Of a stretch of 64,000 nucleotides of DNA, positions 1 to 9,666 are shown piece by piece. Source of the stretch: Piscinibacter sp. (GTDB taxonomy: Bacteria > Pseudomonadota > Gammaproteobacteria > Burkholderiales > Burkholderiaceae_C); assembly GCA_016706565.1 (NCBI GenBank), contig JADJJI010000015.1, positions 1-64,000 of the forward strand. Direction: 5' to 3'. How positions within the stretch are numbered: position 1 is the stretch's first letter; each line of letters opens with the position of its first letter. Both the position numbers and the translations under genes were made by a program. Below the pieces are notes generated by a model, which had not been told where the DNA came from, did no database searches, and saw nothing but the letters and a program-made list of their open reading frames with translations.

Positions 1-1574
1 GCGCATGGTCGGCATCGGCCACCGGCGCGCCCCAGAAGGCCATGATGGCGTCGCCGATGTACTTGTCCAGCGTGCCGCGGTGAGCGCGGATCTCCTGCGT
101 CATGGCCGAGAAGAAGCGGTTGACCAGCGCACGCAGCTCCTCGGGAGGCAGCGCCTCGGAGACTTGCGTGAAGTTGCGCATGTCGCAGAACATCACCGTC
201 AGTTCGCGGTTCTCGGCCTGCATGCCGTAACGCTGCGGGTCGCGCGCCATTTGCGCCACCAGCTCCGGCGGCACGTAGGTGCCGAACAGCCGGGTGAGCG
301 AGCGGCGCCGCGCCCCCTCGACCACGTAGCCCCAGCCGGTGATGCCGACGTAGACGAGAGCGGTCAGCAGCAGGGCCGAGGCGAGCGGCAGCGCCAGGCC
401 GTGGCGGCGATAGAGCCATTGGTCGAGCAGGATCAGCACGACCCCGAGGGCGAGCGTCGCGCCCATCGCCGAAGCCGCACGCAGCTTCGGCAGCAGCAGC
501 GCCAGCAAGGCCGTCCGACGAGCAGCTGCGCCACTTCGTAGCCGCGCGACCAGTCGGGCACCACCGGCCCGCGCCCGTCGAGCAGGCCCGAGAGCAGGTT
601 GGCGTGCACCTCCACGCCCGGGTAGACGGCCGCCACCGGCGTGCTGCGCAGGTCGAACACTCCCGGTGCGCTGGAGCCGACCAGCACCAGCCTGCCCGAC
701 AGTGTGCCCGCGGCCACGCGGCCTTCGAGCAGGTCGGCGGCCGACAGGTAGTCGAACGAACCGCCCGCGGGTCCGCCAGGGCCGCGGTAAGGCACGCGCA
801 CGCCGCCGCGCACGTCCACCGGGATGCGCAGGCGCTGCGCACCCTGGGCGAGTTCGATGGCGACCAGCCCGCCGTCGCCGCCGAGCCCGGGTGAGGCGGT
901 CAGCACGGGGCGAACCGCCGGCGCATTGCCGTACACGCGCAGCATCGCCAGCGCCAGGTTCTCCTGATGGCTGCCCGCCACGTCCGCCACCAGGGGCAGC
1001 GGCGCACGATGCCGTCGATGTCGGGCAGCACGTTGAAGAAGCCGGCCGCAGGCACGGTGGCGGCCAGCGGAGCGACATTGGCGACATGCCCGCTCCACTG
1101 AGCGAGCCCGCCGCTGCGCCCGCCGAGCGTTGAGGCGTCGAACACGGGCGCGGGCAGAACGCCGGTGCGCTGCGCGCTGGGCCCATCGGCGAGGAAGAAT
1201 CCGAGCACGGCCGGCCGCCCCCGCAGCGCCTGGGCCAGCGCGGCGTCACCCGGATCGGGCTCGGCGAAGACGAGGTCGAACCCGACGACCGCAGCGTGCT
1301 GGCGCTCGAACAGCTCCTGCGCCAGCGCGGCGATGCGCTCGCGCGGCCAGGGCCAGCGGCCGATGCGCGCCAGGCTGGCGTCGTCGATGTCGACGATCAC
1401 GATGCGCGGGTCGCGCGTGCCGGGCATCGTGGCACGCAGGCGCGCATCGTCGATGGCCAGGTCGATCTGCTGCAGCGGTCGCAGCGGCATCAGACCGCTG
1501 GCGTGCATCAGGGTCAGCGCCAGCGCGAAGCCCAGCAGGGCCCAGCGAAGCAGTCGAAGCGCACCCGTGCTCAT
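1..1574 (-). CDS. CHASE2-domain adenylate/guanylate cyclase (3' end off window, frameshifted)
   Basis: Membrane-bound class III nucleotide cyclase with an extracytoplasmic CHASE2 sensor. Translation from ATG 1574 gives an N-terminal membrane anchor, a CHASE2 domain with the typical [11 protein letters not shown] and GRWPWPRE stretches, hydrophobic helices, then the cyclase start with metal-binding Asp in VMFCDMRNF and the second Asp in [13 protein letters not shown]. The product is cut by the window edge. The reading frame breaks twice, near 1000 and near 510; restoring one base at each place rejoins the conserved sequence (IDGIVRR to PLVADV, then LLVG to [10 protein letters not shown]), so I read these as sequencing indels. 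It follows the FHA, PP2C and kinase genes on the same strand. Family assignment is firm; whether it makes cAMP or cGMP is not visible. Confidence 0.85.
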
Positions 1575-1611
1575 GCGCCGGGATGCGCGCGGCAGGCCTC
1601 AGCGCGCCGGA

Positions 1612-2286
1612 TCAGGCCTGCACGAACTGCATCTGCGTGCCGGCGAGCTCGACCACGTCGCCGTTCTTCAGCTGCACGGTCTCGCCCGTGACCGGGCTGC
1701 CGTTGACGGTGGGGCGCAGTGCGCCCTCCACGTGGGCGAGCACGTAGCCGCCCGGGCGCTTGGTGATGGAGGCGACCTGAACGCCGGGCTTGCCGACGGT
1801 GGTCACGACCTTGGTGAGCATGACCTCGCGGCCGGCGGCGGCACCGTTGAGCACCTTGATCGATGCCGGCGCGGTGGAGCCGCCGAGCGAGCCGAAGCCA
1901 GAGGCCCCGAAGCCGACCGTCGGCGAGTAGGACTGCGGCCCACCCGAGCCCGGCACGGTGCCGGGCTTCATGATCATGGTCTTCTCGTAATCGGTGCCGT
2001 CCTCGACGAGGTACTTGATCTTGTACTTGCCGATCTCGACCGTGTCGTTGTGCGTGAGCAGCTGCTTCTTGACGGCCTTGCCGTTGATGTAGGTGCCGTT
2101 GGTGCTGTTGAGGTCTTCGATGAAGACGTCGGCGCCGACCATCTGCAGCACGGCGTGCTCGCCGCTGACGGCGAGGTTGTCGATCACGATGTCGTTGTAC
2201 GGGCGACGGCCGAGCGTGGTCTTGTCCTTGGTGATCTGGACTTCCTTGATCACCACTCCATCCAGCGATACGACCAGCTTGCCCAT
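1612..2286 (-). CDS. FHA-domain protein
   Basis: Phosphothreonine-binding adaptor of 224 residues. The first FHA domain has GRR (26-28), SGEHA (41-45) and STNGT (61-65), the phosphopeptide-binding loops; a second, more diverged FHA-like fold occupies about residues 140-224 and ends the protein. The start at 2286 is chosen because MGKLVVSLDG is the usual N-terminus of this stand-alone family and GAGGA lies 7 nt upstream. The raw sequence lets translation run in from the PP2C gene, but that depends on a probable indel in a G4 run (2390-2393). It probably reads phosphorylation by the neighbouring kinase. Confidence 0.85.
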   Translation of the reverse strand: MGKLVVSLDGVVIKEVQITKDKTTLGRRPYNDIVIDNLAVSGEHAVLQMVGADVFIEDLNSTNGTYINGKAVKKQLLTHNDTVEIGKYKIKYLVEDGTDYEKTMIMKPGTVPGSGGPQSYSPTVGFGASGFGSLGGSTAPASIKVLNGAAAGREVMLTKVVTTVGKPGVQVASITKRPGGYVLAHVEGALRPTVNGSPVTGETVQLKNGDVVELAGTQMQFVQA

Positions 2287-2339
2287 GCTCGTGTCCTCGT
2301 GTCTTCTGTTTGAGTCTTCTATCCGATCCGACGGCACCC

Positions 2340-3150
2340 TCAACGCCGGAAAGGCCACCACGATCGCGCCGGGCCGGCCGGACCGCGCACCCCTAGCAAG
2401 AACCACCGAGATATTATCCTTTCCGCCTGCCTCGTTGGCGGCGTCGACCAGGGCGGCCGCCACTTCGGGCAGGACGTCGCTGGTCTGCAACAGCTGCGCG
2501 ATGCTCTCGTCGTCGAGCATGTCCGACAGGCCGTCGGAGCACAGCAGGTACAGATCGCCCGGCATCACGTCGTGCAGGTGCGTCTCGAGCAGCACCGTGT
2601 CTTCGACGCCGACGGCTCGGGTGACGAGGTTCTTGTTCGACGAAAACGCAGCCTGTTCCGCGGTGATCAGGCCCGAATCGATCTGCTCCTGCAGCAGCGA
2701 GTGGTCATGCGTGATCTGCGCCAGGCGCCCGCCGCGCAGCCGGTAGCCCCGCGAATCGCCCACGTGGCCCATCAGCAGGCGGCCCTCGCGAAACACTCCG
2801 ACCACCAGCGTCGTGCCCATGCCCGCGTACTGCGGGTTGGAGTTGGCGGCGTTGAAGATGGCGCGGTTCGCGTTGTCGACACAGATGTCCATGGCGCGGC
2901 GCACGTCGGTGTCCGAGGCGTTGTCGGACGCCTCCGACAGCCAGCGCCCCAGCTCGCTCTTGATGAAGGCCGTGGCCATGCCGCTGGCGACTTCGCCGGC
3001 GTTGTAGCCGCCCATGCCGTCGGCCAGCACGATGAGGCAGGACGGCTCGTCCACGGCAACCGAGTCTTCATTGTTGTTGCGCGCCCGCCCCGTGTCGGTC
3101 GCGCTGAAGAACTCCAGGGTCATGGTGTCGTCGGGATCGGGCAATGACAT
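2340..3150 (-). CDS. PP2C-family Ser/Thr protein phosphatase
   Basis: Soluble PPM/PP2C phosphatase that would reverse the neighbouring kinase. Metal-binding and catalytic motifs are present: RNNNEDS, LADGMGG, GHVGDSR, CSDGLSDML and KDNISVVL. As given, the frame passes through into the FHA gene, but removing one G from the G4 run at 2390-2393 changes the end to ARVRGPAG...SWWPFRR followed by TGA at 2340-2342, a natural C-terminus giving about 269 residues. I prefer that reading. Start ATG at 3150; the alternative internal Met in DDTMTLEFF is nine residues later. Confidence 0.85.
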
Positions 3151-3190
3151 GCGGCAGGGAGGCCGGTGAGGATGGACCCGGCACAGGCTC

Positions 3191-4448
3191 TCATGACTCG
3201 GAATTGTGCCTTGGTTCCACGCGTGAGAATGTCACGGTTTTCTCGAACTCCTCGACCGTGCCAGATTCGGCCGGCGGGGCCGCCAGCATCGCCGCGGCCA
3301 GGGTCCGCAGGTCCTGCGCCATCTGGCCGCCGTCGGCATAGCGCACCTCCGGGCGCTTCTCCAGCGCCAGCGCCACCACGTCGGCCAGCTCCTGCGGAAG
3401 CTCCGGACGAAGCGTACGGATGTCGGGAGCAGCCTCGTTGGCGATCTGGTGCATCAGTCTGGCCATCGTCTCGCCCTGATGCGGCAAGCTCGCGGTGAGC
3501 AGCTGGAAGAGCATCACGCCGAGCGAATACAGGTCACTGCGGCCATCGGTGCGGCGCCCGGCCATCTGCTCGGGCGACATGAAGGACGGCGTGCCCAGCA
3601 CCAGGCCGGTACGTGTGCGGCTCGAGTCGTCGAGCCGGGCGACACCGAAGTCGGTGACCTTCACGAGCCCGCTGTCCAGGTCCACCATCACGTTGGCCGG
3701 TTTGACGTCGCGGTGCACCACGCCCTGGGAGTGCGCATAGGCCAACGCCTCGGCCACGCGGGCGACGATCTCGAGCAACTGCGCCACGGGCAGCAGGCGG
3801 CCGGGCGAGGTGTAGCGCTGCAGGTCCTCGCCCTTGATGTATTCCATGGCGATGTAGGCGAGGTCCTGCGCCTCGCCGGCATCGAAGATGGTCACGATGC
3901 CCGGATGCTGCAGCCGGCCGGCCGTCTCGGCCTCGCGGAAGAAGCGTTCGCGGGCCTCGACCAGCTTGTCGCCCTCGAACTCCCGGCTCAGCGCCAAGGT
4001 CTTGATGGCGACCTGGCGGCCGATCTGCGGGTCGCGCCCGAGGTAGACGGCGCCCATCGAGCCCCGGCCGATCTCGCTTTCGACGCGGTAGCGGCCGAGC
4101 GTGGCGGGCAGAGCCCTGGCCGAGGCTGCCGCTGCCGGCGAGGCTTGATCGCCGGCCAGCGCCGATGCCGCCGGGACGGGGCGAGCAGCAGGCGCGATCG
4201 GGCAGGGGCGATCGACGCGTGACCGCCAGCCAGTATCCGCCGTGGCCGAACAACAAGGCGACCATCGGAACCAGCAGCCAACCCGCCGACGCTCAGCACG
4301 AGCAGCACGCCACAACCGACAATGAGCAAGCCGCTGGCCACAGCGCCGGCGCAGCGGCCAGCCGCGGCAAAACGGTCACCAGATAGCCGGCGGCGGCGAG
4401 CAACGTGAGGATCAGCGCCAGCCAGCGCAGGCCTTCGCCCGGGGTCAT
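3191..4448 (-). CDS. Ser/Thr protein kinase with N-terminal membrane helices (frameshifted)
   Basis: Hanks-type (PknB-like) kinase. The C-terminal catalytic domain is intact in one frame: GRGSMGAVYLG loop, VAIK lysine, HRDVKPAN catalytic loop, DFG, GTPSFMSPEQ. The N-terminus starting at ATG 4448 (MTPGEGLRWLAL) encodes two or three hydrophobic helices but changes frame at about 4350, 4290 and 4230, with sensible hydrophobic sequence continuing each time, so indel errors are likely. Topology is then an N-terminal anchor and a cytoplasmic kinase, unlike PknB, whose anchor follows the kinase domain. First gene of the kinase-PP2C-FHA-cyclase cluster. Confidence 0.85.
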
Positions 4449-4563
4449 GCCGCCCCCCCGGATATGCATTGCTGCCCGCCTGCCCGCGCCGCCTGCTCAT
4501 TGCGAGCGGCACGTTAGCACAGCGACCGCGGCGCACCGTGCTCCGCGGGCAGCGCCGGCGAGC

Positions 4564-5013
4564 TCAGTCGGCCAGTGTCAGCATCGCGCTCAGGCCGGCC
4601 GTCGCGGCCACCGGGTACGCCCAGGCGCCCTTCGCGGCAGCAGGTTGGCCGGCACTGATCGGCTCCTCGGCTTTGCCCAGGCGCTGCCGGCGTGCGTCCA
4701 GCAGGCGCACGGCCCCCAGGCGCGCCTGCAGCCGGGCGCTCACCTCGACCAGCGGCCGCTTGACCAGCATCTTCTCGACCTTGCTGCCGGCCACCGAGCG
4801 CAGGCTCGGCTCGAGCTGGCCGAACAGCTCGGTGCTCCAGCGCTCCAGCCACTGCTGGCGGGCCGCGTGCGACACCCACCTGCCGATGTGGCGGGTCAGC
4901 GTGGGCGCGGTGGCCACGATGATCCAGTGTGTGGGTTCCTCGCTCTTGAGCATCGGCTGGATGATGTGCAGGGCGTGCTCCGCATCGTTGACGAACACGG
5001 CGATCTTTTCCAT
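4564..5013 (-). CDS. conserved hypothetical protein, 149 aa
   Basis: I do not recognise the family. The protein begins MEKIAVFVNDAEHALHIIQP, soluble in its first half with aromatic-rich segments (THWIIVATAP, RQQWLERWSTELFG), and ends with Ala-rich YPVAATAGLSAMLTLAD, possibly a short amphipathic or membrane-associated tail. The start at 5013 has AGGAGAT 8 nt upstream, which favours it over the longer ORF. It lies 34 nt downstream of terC on the same strand and may share its Mn-responsive transcript; a link to metal homeostasis is only inferred from that. Confidence 0.7.
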   Translation of the reverse strand: MEKIAVFVNDAEHALHIIQPMLKSEEPTHWIIVATAPTLTRHIGRWVSHAARQQWLERWSTELFGQLEPSLRSVAGSKVEKMLVKRPLVEVSARLQARLGAVRLLDARRQRLGKAEEPISAGQPAAAKGAWAYPVAATAGLSAMLTLAD

Positions 5014-5047
5014 CGTGGATCTCCTGGTGGGGCGAACGTTGTGCGAG

Positions 5048-5737
5048 TCAGGTGGCCGAGGCATCGGCCGGCTGGCGGTGATGGGCGCCCCACCATCCGG
5101 CGGCCAGCACGCCACCGATCAGCAGGGCATAGGTGGCCACGCGGATGGCCAGGTTCGGGTCGTAGACATCGTCGAGCAGCGGCTCGCTGACGATCATGTG
5201 CGCGGCGGTGTAGGCGAGCACGGCGGCGCCGAGGTAGGTGATCACCGGGAAGCGCTCGACCAGCTTGAGCACCATCGTGCTGCCCCATACGACGATGGGC
5301 ACGCTGATGAGCAGGCCGATGACGACCAGGTCGAAGGCGCCGTGGGCGGCGCCGGCCACGCCCAGCACGTTGTCCACGCCCATCAGGGCGTCGGCGACGA
5401 CGATGGTCTTCATCGCGCCCAGAAAGGTGCTGGCCTGCGGCTGGTGCTCGGTACCCTCGCCGGCCGGCGCGAGCAGCTTGTAGGCGATCCACACGAGGCC
5501 GAGGCCGCCGACGAGCATGAGCCCCGGGATCTTCAGCAGCCAGACGACGCCGATCGTCATCGTGCTGCGCACGACCACGGCGCCGACGGTGCCCCACAGG
5601 ATGGCGCGCTTCTGCAGGTTCGCGGGAAGGTTGCGGGCCGCCAGCGCGATGACGATCGCGTTGTCGCCGGCCAGGACAAGGTCGATCAGGACGATGGCCA
5701 GCAGTGCTGACCACCAAGGGGCTGAGAAGAGTTCCAT
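5048..5737 (-). CDS. TerC family membrane protein (riboswitch-controlled)
   Basis: Integral membrane protein of the TerC/Alx family (229 aa, about seven helices), proposed metal (Mn2+) exporters. Both family signatures are present: LAGDNAIVIALAARNLP near the N-terminus and MGVDNVLGVAGAAHG in the middle, whose acidic residues lie in the membrane. Start at 5737 is supported by GGAGC just upstream; the longer ORF would translate the riboswitch. The leader 5824-5987 matches a yybP-ykoY element, so expression is expected to rise with Mn2+. Confidence 0.9.
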   Translation of the reverse strand: MELFSAPWWSALLAIVLIDLVLAGDNAIVIALAARNLPANLQKRAILWGTVGAVVVRSTMTIGVVWLLKIPGLMLVGGLGLVWIAYKLLAPAGEGTEHQPQASTFLGAMKTIVVADALMGVDNVLGVAGAAHGAFDLVVIGLLISVPIVVWGSTMVLKLVERFPVITYLGAAVLAYTAAHMIVSEPLLDDVYDPNLAIRVATYALLIGGVLAAGWWGAHHRQPADASAT

Positions 5738-5823
5738 GAAGGCTCCAGACGATTCGCACGACGACGGTGCAAGCCGAATGGGCGGGGGAACGACGCGGAG
5801 GCGGTCGGTCAGACGGCTTCGAT

Positions 5824-5987
5824 CCCACCGCTCATGCGGCTTGCATCGAAGGTCTTGCTCGGCGTGGAGTGATTTGTTGTTGCCCGACAGACCGGAAGCA
5901 ACGCTTCGTATTGACGGCCTGCCGAAACTTTGGCGCACGTCTTTCGCAGCGCGTGCGGTGGAGTCGAGCTACTCCCCTTCTGGCGGG
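5824..5987 (-). promoter_or_regulatory. yybP-ykoY manganese riboswitch
   Basis: In the terC leader the minus strand holds the conserved GGGGAGTAGCTC box (5966-5977) and, about 115 nt further, CCGAGCAAGACCTTCGATGC (5843-5862), the two internal loops that form the Mn2+ site in this class. Flanking CCCGCC (5982-5987) and GGTGGG (5824-5829) can pair to close P1. Position 5' of a terC gene is the commonest context of this riboswitch. No clear intrinsic terminator is visible before the start codon, so control of translation is likely. Confidence 0.85.
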
Positions 5988-6035
5988 CAGTATAGGCGGC
6001 GCGTTCCGCGCCGCGCAAGACGGAAACTACCGATA

Positions 6036-6722
6036 TCAGACCTGTGCCCTGGCCCGGGCACGCTTTTGCATCCACATGCCGACGGCCACCACCAGCACGG
6101 CACCGATGGCACCGGCGCCGTTGACCACGTCGTGCGAGAGCTCGCCGAAGCGGTTGGTGACCGCGGGGTCGGTGAGCAGCATCTCGCCGGCCAGGAAGCC
6201 CAACAGCGCCGCACCCAAGGTGATGATGATCGGGAATCGCTCCATCACCTTCAGCAGCAGCGTGCTGCCGAAGATGATCAGAGGGATGCTCACGGCCAGG
6301 CCAATGACCAGCAGCGCGGTGTCGCCCTTGGCGGCGGCCGCCACGGCGAGCACGTTGTCCAGGCTCATCACCAGATCGGCGACGAGGATGGTGCGGATCG
6401 CCGCGACCATGCCGCCGACTTCGCGGTGCTCCCCGTCGCCACCGTCGTCTTCTCCCAGCAGCGAGATGCCGATATAGACCAGCAGCACTGCCCCGACGAC
6501 CTTCAGCCACGGCCACTTGAGCATCTCGACGGCGATCAACGTCAGCACGATCCGCATCACGATGGCTGCGGCACTGCCCCAGAAGATCGCCTGCTTCTGC
6601 TGCTGCGGCGGCAGCGATCGCGCCGCCAGCGCGATGACCACGGCGTTGTCGCCGGACAGCACGACGTTGGCGAGAATGATCGACCCGAGTGCCGCCCAGA
6701 AGGCGCCGGAAGTGAGATCCAT
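6036..6722 (-). CDS. TerC family membrane protein (second paralogue)
   Basis: 228-residue paralogue of the neighbouring TerC protein with the same signatures, LSGDNAVVIALAARSLP and MSLDNVLAVAAAAKG, and an acidic cytoplasmic loop (EDDGGDGEHRE) between helices. It ends 298 nt before terC. No second riboswitch is seen ahead of it; its leader holds two hairpins instead (6750-6770 and 6815-6838). Substrate is not evident from sequence. Confidence 0.88.
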   Translation of the reverse strand: MDLTSGAFWAALGSIILANVVLSGDNAVVIALAARSLPPQQQKQAIFWGSAAAIVMRIVLTLIAVEMLKWPWLKVVGAVLLVYIGISLLGEDDGGDGEHREVGGMVAAIRTILVADLVMSLDNVLAVAAAAKGDTALLVIGLAVSIPLIIFGSTLLLKVMERFPIIITLGAALLGFLAGEMLLTDPAVTNRFGELSHDVVNGAGAIGAVLVVAVGMWMQKRARARAQV

Positions 6723-6749
6723 GGCAAGGCCCGTTTGTCGGAATGAAGC

Positions 6750-6770
6750 GGAGGGCCGCGAAGGCCCTCC
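6750..6770 (-). terminator. 8-bp GC hairpin in the terC2 leader
   Basis: GGAGGGCC and GGCCCTCC form a perfect 8-bp stem with a 5-nt loop 28 nt before the second terC start. There is no clean U-tract on either strand, so it may be a weak terminator or an attenuator of read-through from sucD. Confidence 0.45.
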
Positions 6771-6814
6771 TGGTTTTCGAGCTGCCGGGATTCTAGGCAG
6801 CGTCGCCGGGCCGC

Positions 6815-6838
6815 GGCGTTCGTACTACTACGAACGCC
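6815..6838 (-). terminator. 10-bp hairpin just after sucD
   Basis: GGCGTTCGTA and TACGAACGCC form a perfect stem (an eleventh C-G pair closes it) with a 4-nt loop, starting 10 nt after the sucD stop. It lacks a U-run; likely an mRNA 3' end stabiliser or a Rho-assisted terminator of the sucCD transcript. Confidence 0.6.
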
Positions 6839-6847
6839 GGCGCCGGA

Positions 6848-7741
6848 TCAGAGCAGCGCCTTGAGCAGCTTGCCCATCTCCGACGGGTTGCGCGTCACGG
6901 TGAAGCCGCACTCTTCCATGATGGCGAGCTTGGCGTCGGCCGTGTCGGCGCCGCCCGAGATCAGCGCGCCGGCATGGCCCATGCGCTTGCCCGGGGGGGC
7001 GGTGACGCCGGCAATGAAGCCGACGATCGGCTTCTTCATGTTGGCCTGGCACCAGCGAGCGGCTTCCGCTTCGTCGGGGCCGCCGATCTCGCCGATCATG
7101 ATGACGGCGTCGGTGTCCGGGTCGTCGTTGAACAGCCGCATCACGTCGATGTGCTTGAGGCCGTTGATCGGGTCGCCGCCGATGCCGACCGCGCTGCTCT
7201 GGCCCAGGCCGATCTCGGTGAGCTGCGCCACCGCTTCATAGGTCAGCGTGCCCGAGCGCGACACCACGCCGATGCGGCCCTTGCGGTGGATGTGGCCCGG
7301 CATGATGCCGATCTTGATCTCGTCGGGCGTGATCAGGCCCGGGCAGTTGGGGCCGAGCAGCAGCGTCTTCTTGCCGCCCTTGGCTTCCTTCTGCTTCATC
7401 TTGTTGCGCACTTCCAGCATGTCGCGGATGGGGATGCCTTCGGTGATGCAGATGGCCAGGTCGAGGTCGGCTTCCACCGCCTCCCAGATCGCCGCGGCGG
7501 CGCCGGCCGGCGGCACGTAGATCACGCTGACGGTGGCGCCGGTGTTCTTCGCGGCGTCCTTGACGCTGGCGAAGATCGGGATGCCCTCGAAGTCCTCGCC
7601 GGCCTTCTTCGGGTTCACGCCGGCGACGAAGCAGTTCTTGCCGTTGGCGTAGTCGCGGCAGCCGCGGGTGTGGAACTGGCCGGTCTTGCCCGTGATGCCC
7701 TGGGTGATGACCTTGGTGTCCTTGTTGATGAGGATGCTCAT
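6848..7741 (-). CDS. sucD: succinyl-CoA synthetase alpha subunit
   Basis: Catalytic alpha subunit of the TCA-cycle enzyme that makes ATP or GTP from succinyl-CoA. 297 aa, full length. N-terminal CoA-binding Rossmann fold ([15 protein letters not shown]), PNCPGLI, and the phosphohistidine loop [10 protein letters not shown] with the active His at residue 256. Lies 23 nt after sucC on the same strand. Confidence 0.97.
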   Translation of the reverse strand: MSILINKDTKVITQGITGKTGQFHTRGCRDYANGKNCFVAGVNPKKAGEDFEGIPIFASVKDAAKNTGATVSVIYVPPAGAAAAIWEAVEADLDLAICITEGIPIRDMLEVRNKMKQKEAKGGKKTLLLGPNCPGLITPDEIKIGIMPGHIHRKGRIGVVSRSGTLTYEAVAQLTEIGLGQSSAVGIGGDPINGLKHIDVMRLFNDDPDTDAVIMIGEIGGPDEAEAARWCQANMKKPIVGFIAGVTAPPGKRMGHAGALISGGADTADAKLAIMEECGFTVTRNPSEMGKLLKALL

Positions 7742-7764
7742 GTCGTTTCTCTCGTGCGGGCGGG

Positions 7765-8923
7765 TTACTTGACGGCGGCGACGATCTTCGTCGCGGCTTC
7801 GGCCATGGTGTCGGCGCTGATGATGGGCAGGCCGGACTCCTTGAGCATCTTCTTGCCCAGTTCCTCGTTCGTGCCCTTCATGCGCACGACCAGCGGCACC
7901 TTCAGGTTGACGGCCTTGCACGCGGCGATCACGCCTTCGGCGATGGTGTCGCAGCGCATGATGCCGCCGAAGATGTTGACCAGGATGGCCTTGACCTTCG
8001 GGCTGCTGAGCATGATCTTGAAGGCTTCGGTGACCTTCTCGGCGGTGGCGCCACCGCCGACGTCGAGGAAGTTCGCCGGCTCGCCGCCGAACAGCTTGAT
8101 GGTGTCCATGGTCGCCATCGCCAGGCCGGCGCCGTTGACCAGGCAGCCGATGTTGCCGTCGAGCTGGATGTAGGCCAGGTCGAACTTGCTGGCTTCGATC
8201 TCGGCCGGGTCTTCTTCGTCGAGGTCGCGGTAGGCAACGATCTCGGGGTGGCGGAACAGCGCGTTGCTGTCGAAGTTGAACTTCGCGTCCAGCGCCATCA
8301 GGTTGCCCTTGCTGTCGCAGTTCAGCGGGTTGATCTCGACCAGGCTGGCGTCCGTCTCCATGTAGCAGCGGTACAGGTTCTGGAACAGCGTCACGGCCTG
8401 CGTGCGACGCTTCCGGCACGCCGATCGCCGCGGCGACCTTGCGCGCCTGCGCGTCGGTCATGCCGACCAGCGGGTCGACCAGCTCGGTGATGATCTTCTC
8501 GGGCGTGCTGTGCGCCACTTCCTCGATGTCCATGCCGCCTTCGCTCGAGGCGATCATCGCGACCTTCTGCGTCGCGCGGTCGGTGACCAGCGAGACGTAC
8601 AGCTCCTTCTTGATGTCCGCACCGTCCTCGATGTACAGGCGGCGCACCTTCTGGCCCGCGGGGCCGGTCTGGTGCGTCTTCAGCTGCATGCCGAGGATCT
8701 CGCCAGCGAGCTTCTTGACGTCGTCCAGCGTCTTCGCCACCTTCACGCCGCCGCCCTTGCCGCGGCCGCCGGCGTGGATCTGCGCCTTCACGACCCACAC
8801 CGGGCCGCCGAGCTTCTGCGCCGCTTCGGTCGCTTCCAGCACGCTGAAGGCGGGATAGCCGCGCGGCACGGGCACGCCGAACTGGCGCAGGATTTCCTTG
8901 CCCTGGTACTCGTGGATCTTCAT
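7765..8923 (-). CDS. sucC: succinyl-CoA synthetase beta subunit (frameshifted)
   Basis: ATP-grasp beta subunit, partner of SucD. The N-terminal half ([30 protein letters not shown]) and the C-terminal half ([30 protein letters not shown]) are both well conserved but lie in different frames, joined near 8394-8408 where IGVPEAS should continue into [10 protein letters not shown]. Restoring two bases (GCAG to GCGCAG) gives 386 aa, the usual length. A true sucC loss beside an intact sucD is improbable, so I take this as an assembly error. The start overlaps the DUF2889 stop (ATGA), indicating translational coupling. Confidence 0.92.
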
Positions 8924-9522
8924 GGGAGTGTCTCGCTTGGTCTGGTTTCAGTGGGGTTGGAAGCGGCTGCGGGGTCGACTGCCCCCCGGTACCAGCGCGG
9001 GTAGAAGATCTTCACGGCCGCGCCATCGGAACGCAAGGCATGGCAGCGGTCGATCTGGAAAGGGCGCGAAGCGCTGTCCTCGCGGGTGTCGATCACTTCG
9101 CCGGCGAAGGCCTGGATGACCGCTGTCGGCAGCACCTGGGTCAGCTCAGTGATGTGCGTGCAGCCGGCCACGCCGCCCAGGCGCTCCTTGACGGCCTGTC
9201 GGAAGCCCTTGAGCAGGTTCAGCCCGACCAGGCTCGCATAGGCATCGTCGTGGTCGTCGCAGTGGCCTGGATAAGGCATCCAGCGCGTCTCGGAGCCGGC
9301 CTCGACGATGTCCAGCTGCTCGTTGACGACGATGCGCAGCAGCATGTCGTGGATCGGATCCCCGGCCAGGCGCAGACCGCCGGCGAGCTTGGCGTCACGT
9401 GTCTTGACGTCGGTGATCTCGGCATCGACCTCCCACAGCCCGTTGCCTCGTGCATAGATCTGCACGTTGATGCTGCGACGGTGCTTCAGCTGGCGCTCGG
9501 GCGCGGCGGGCGGCAAGGCCAT
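8920..9522 (-). CDS. DUF2889 domain protein
   Basis: Conserved protein of unknown function, 200 aa. The family core is seen as [26 protein letters not shown], followed by [18 protein letters not shown] and a C-terminal [10 protein letters not shown] segment. Start at 9522 ([11 protein letters not shown]) precedes the conserved core; upstream in-frame sequence looks non-coding. It sits between recX and sucC and overlaps the sucC start by 4 nt, an arrangement I recall from other Burkholderiales. Confidence 0.82.
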   Translation of the reverse strand: MALPPAAPERQLKHRRSINVQIYARGNGLWEVDAEITDVKTRDAKLAGGLRLAGDPIHDMLLRIVVNEQLDIVEAGSETRWMPYPGHCDDHDDAYASLVGLNLLKGFRQAVKERLGGVAGCTHITELTQVLPTAVIQAFAGEVIDTREDSASRPFQIDRCHALRSDGAAVKIFYPRWYRGAVDPAAASNPTETRPSETLP

Positions 9523-9666
9523 GAGGAAGGGGTTGGGTGGCTGTGGTGTGGCGTGCGGCTTCCGACGGGCTGTAACCCGGGGGGAACCCGCGCAAACGCC
9601 GCGCAATGTAGCATGCTGCGTTGCACCAAAGCTGACGCCGGGCTGGCAGCCTCCATGCGGCCGGAT

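Noticed and set aside
1-4448. Type VI secretion regulatory locus
   Set aside because: Kinase, phosphatase and FHA genes are reminiscent of it, but no T6SS structural gene is present in the window.
6848-8923. 691-residue ORF apparently fusing SucC N-terminus to SucD
   Set aside because: The middle part is nonsense from a frame break in sucC; the correct sucC C-terminus is in another frame and sucD has its own start.
9523-9666. Possible small gene between recX and DUF2889
   Set aside because: No frame with codon bias or SD; appears to be ordinary spacer.
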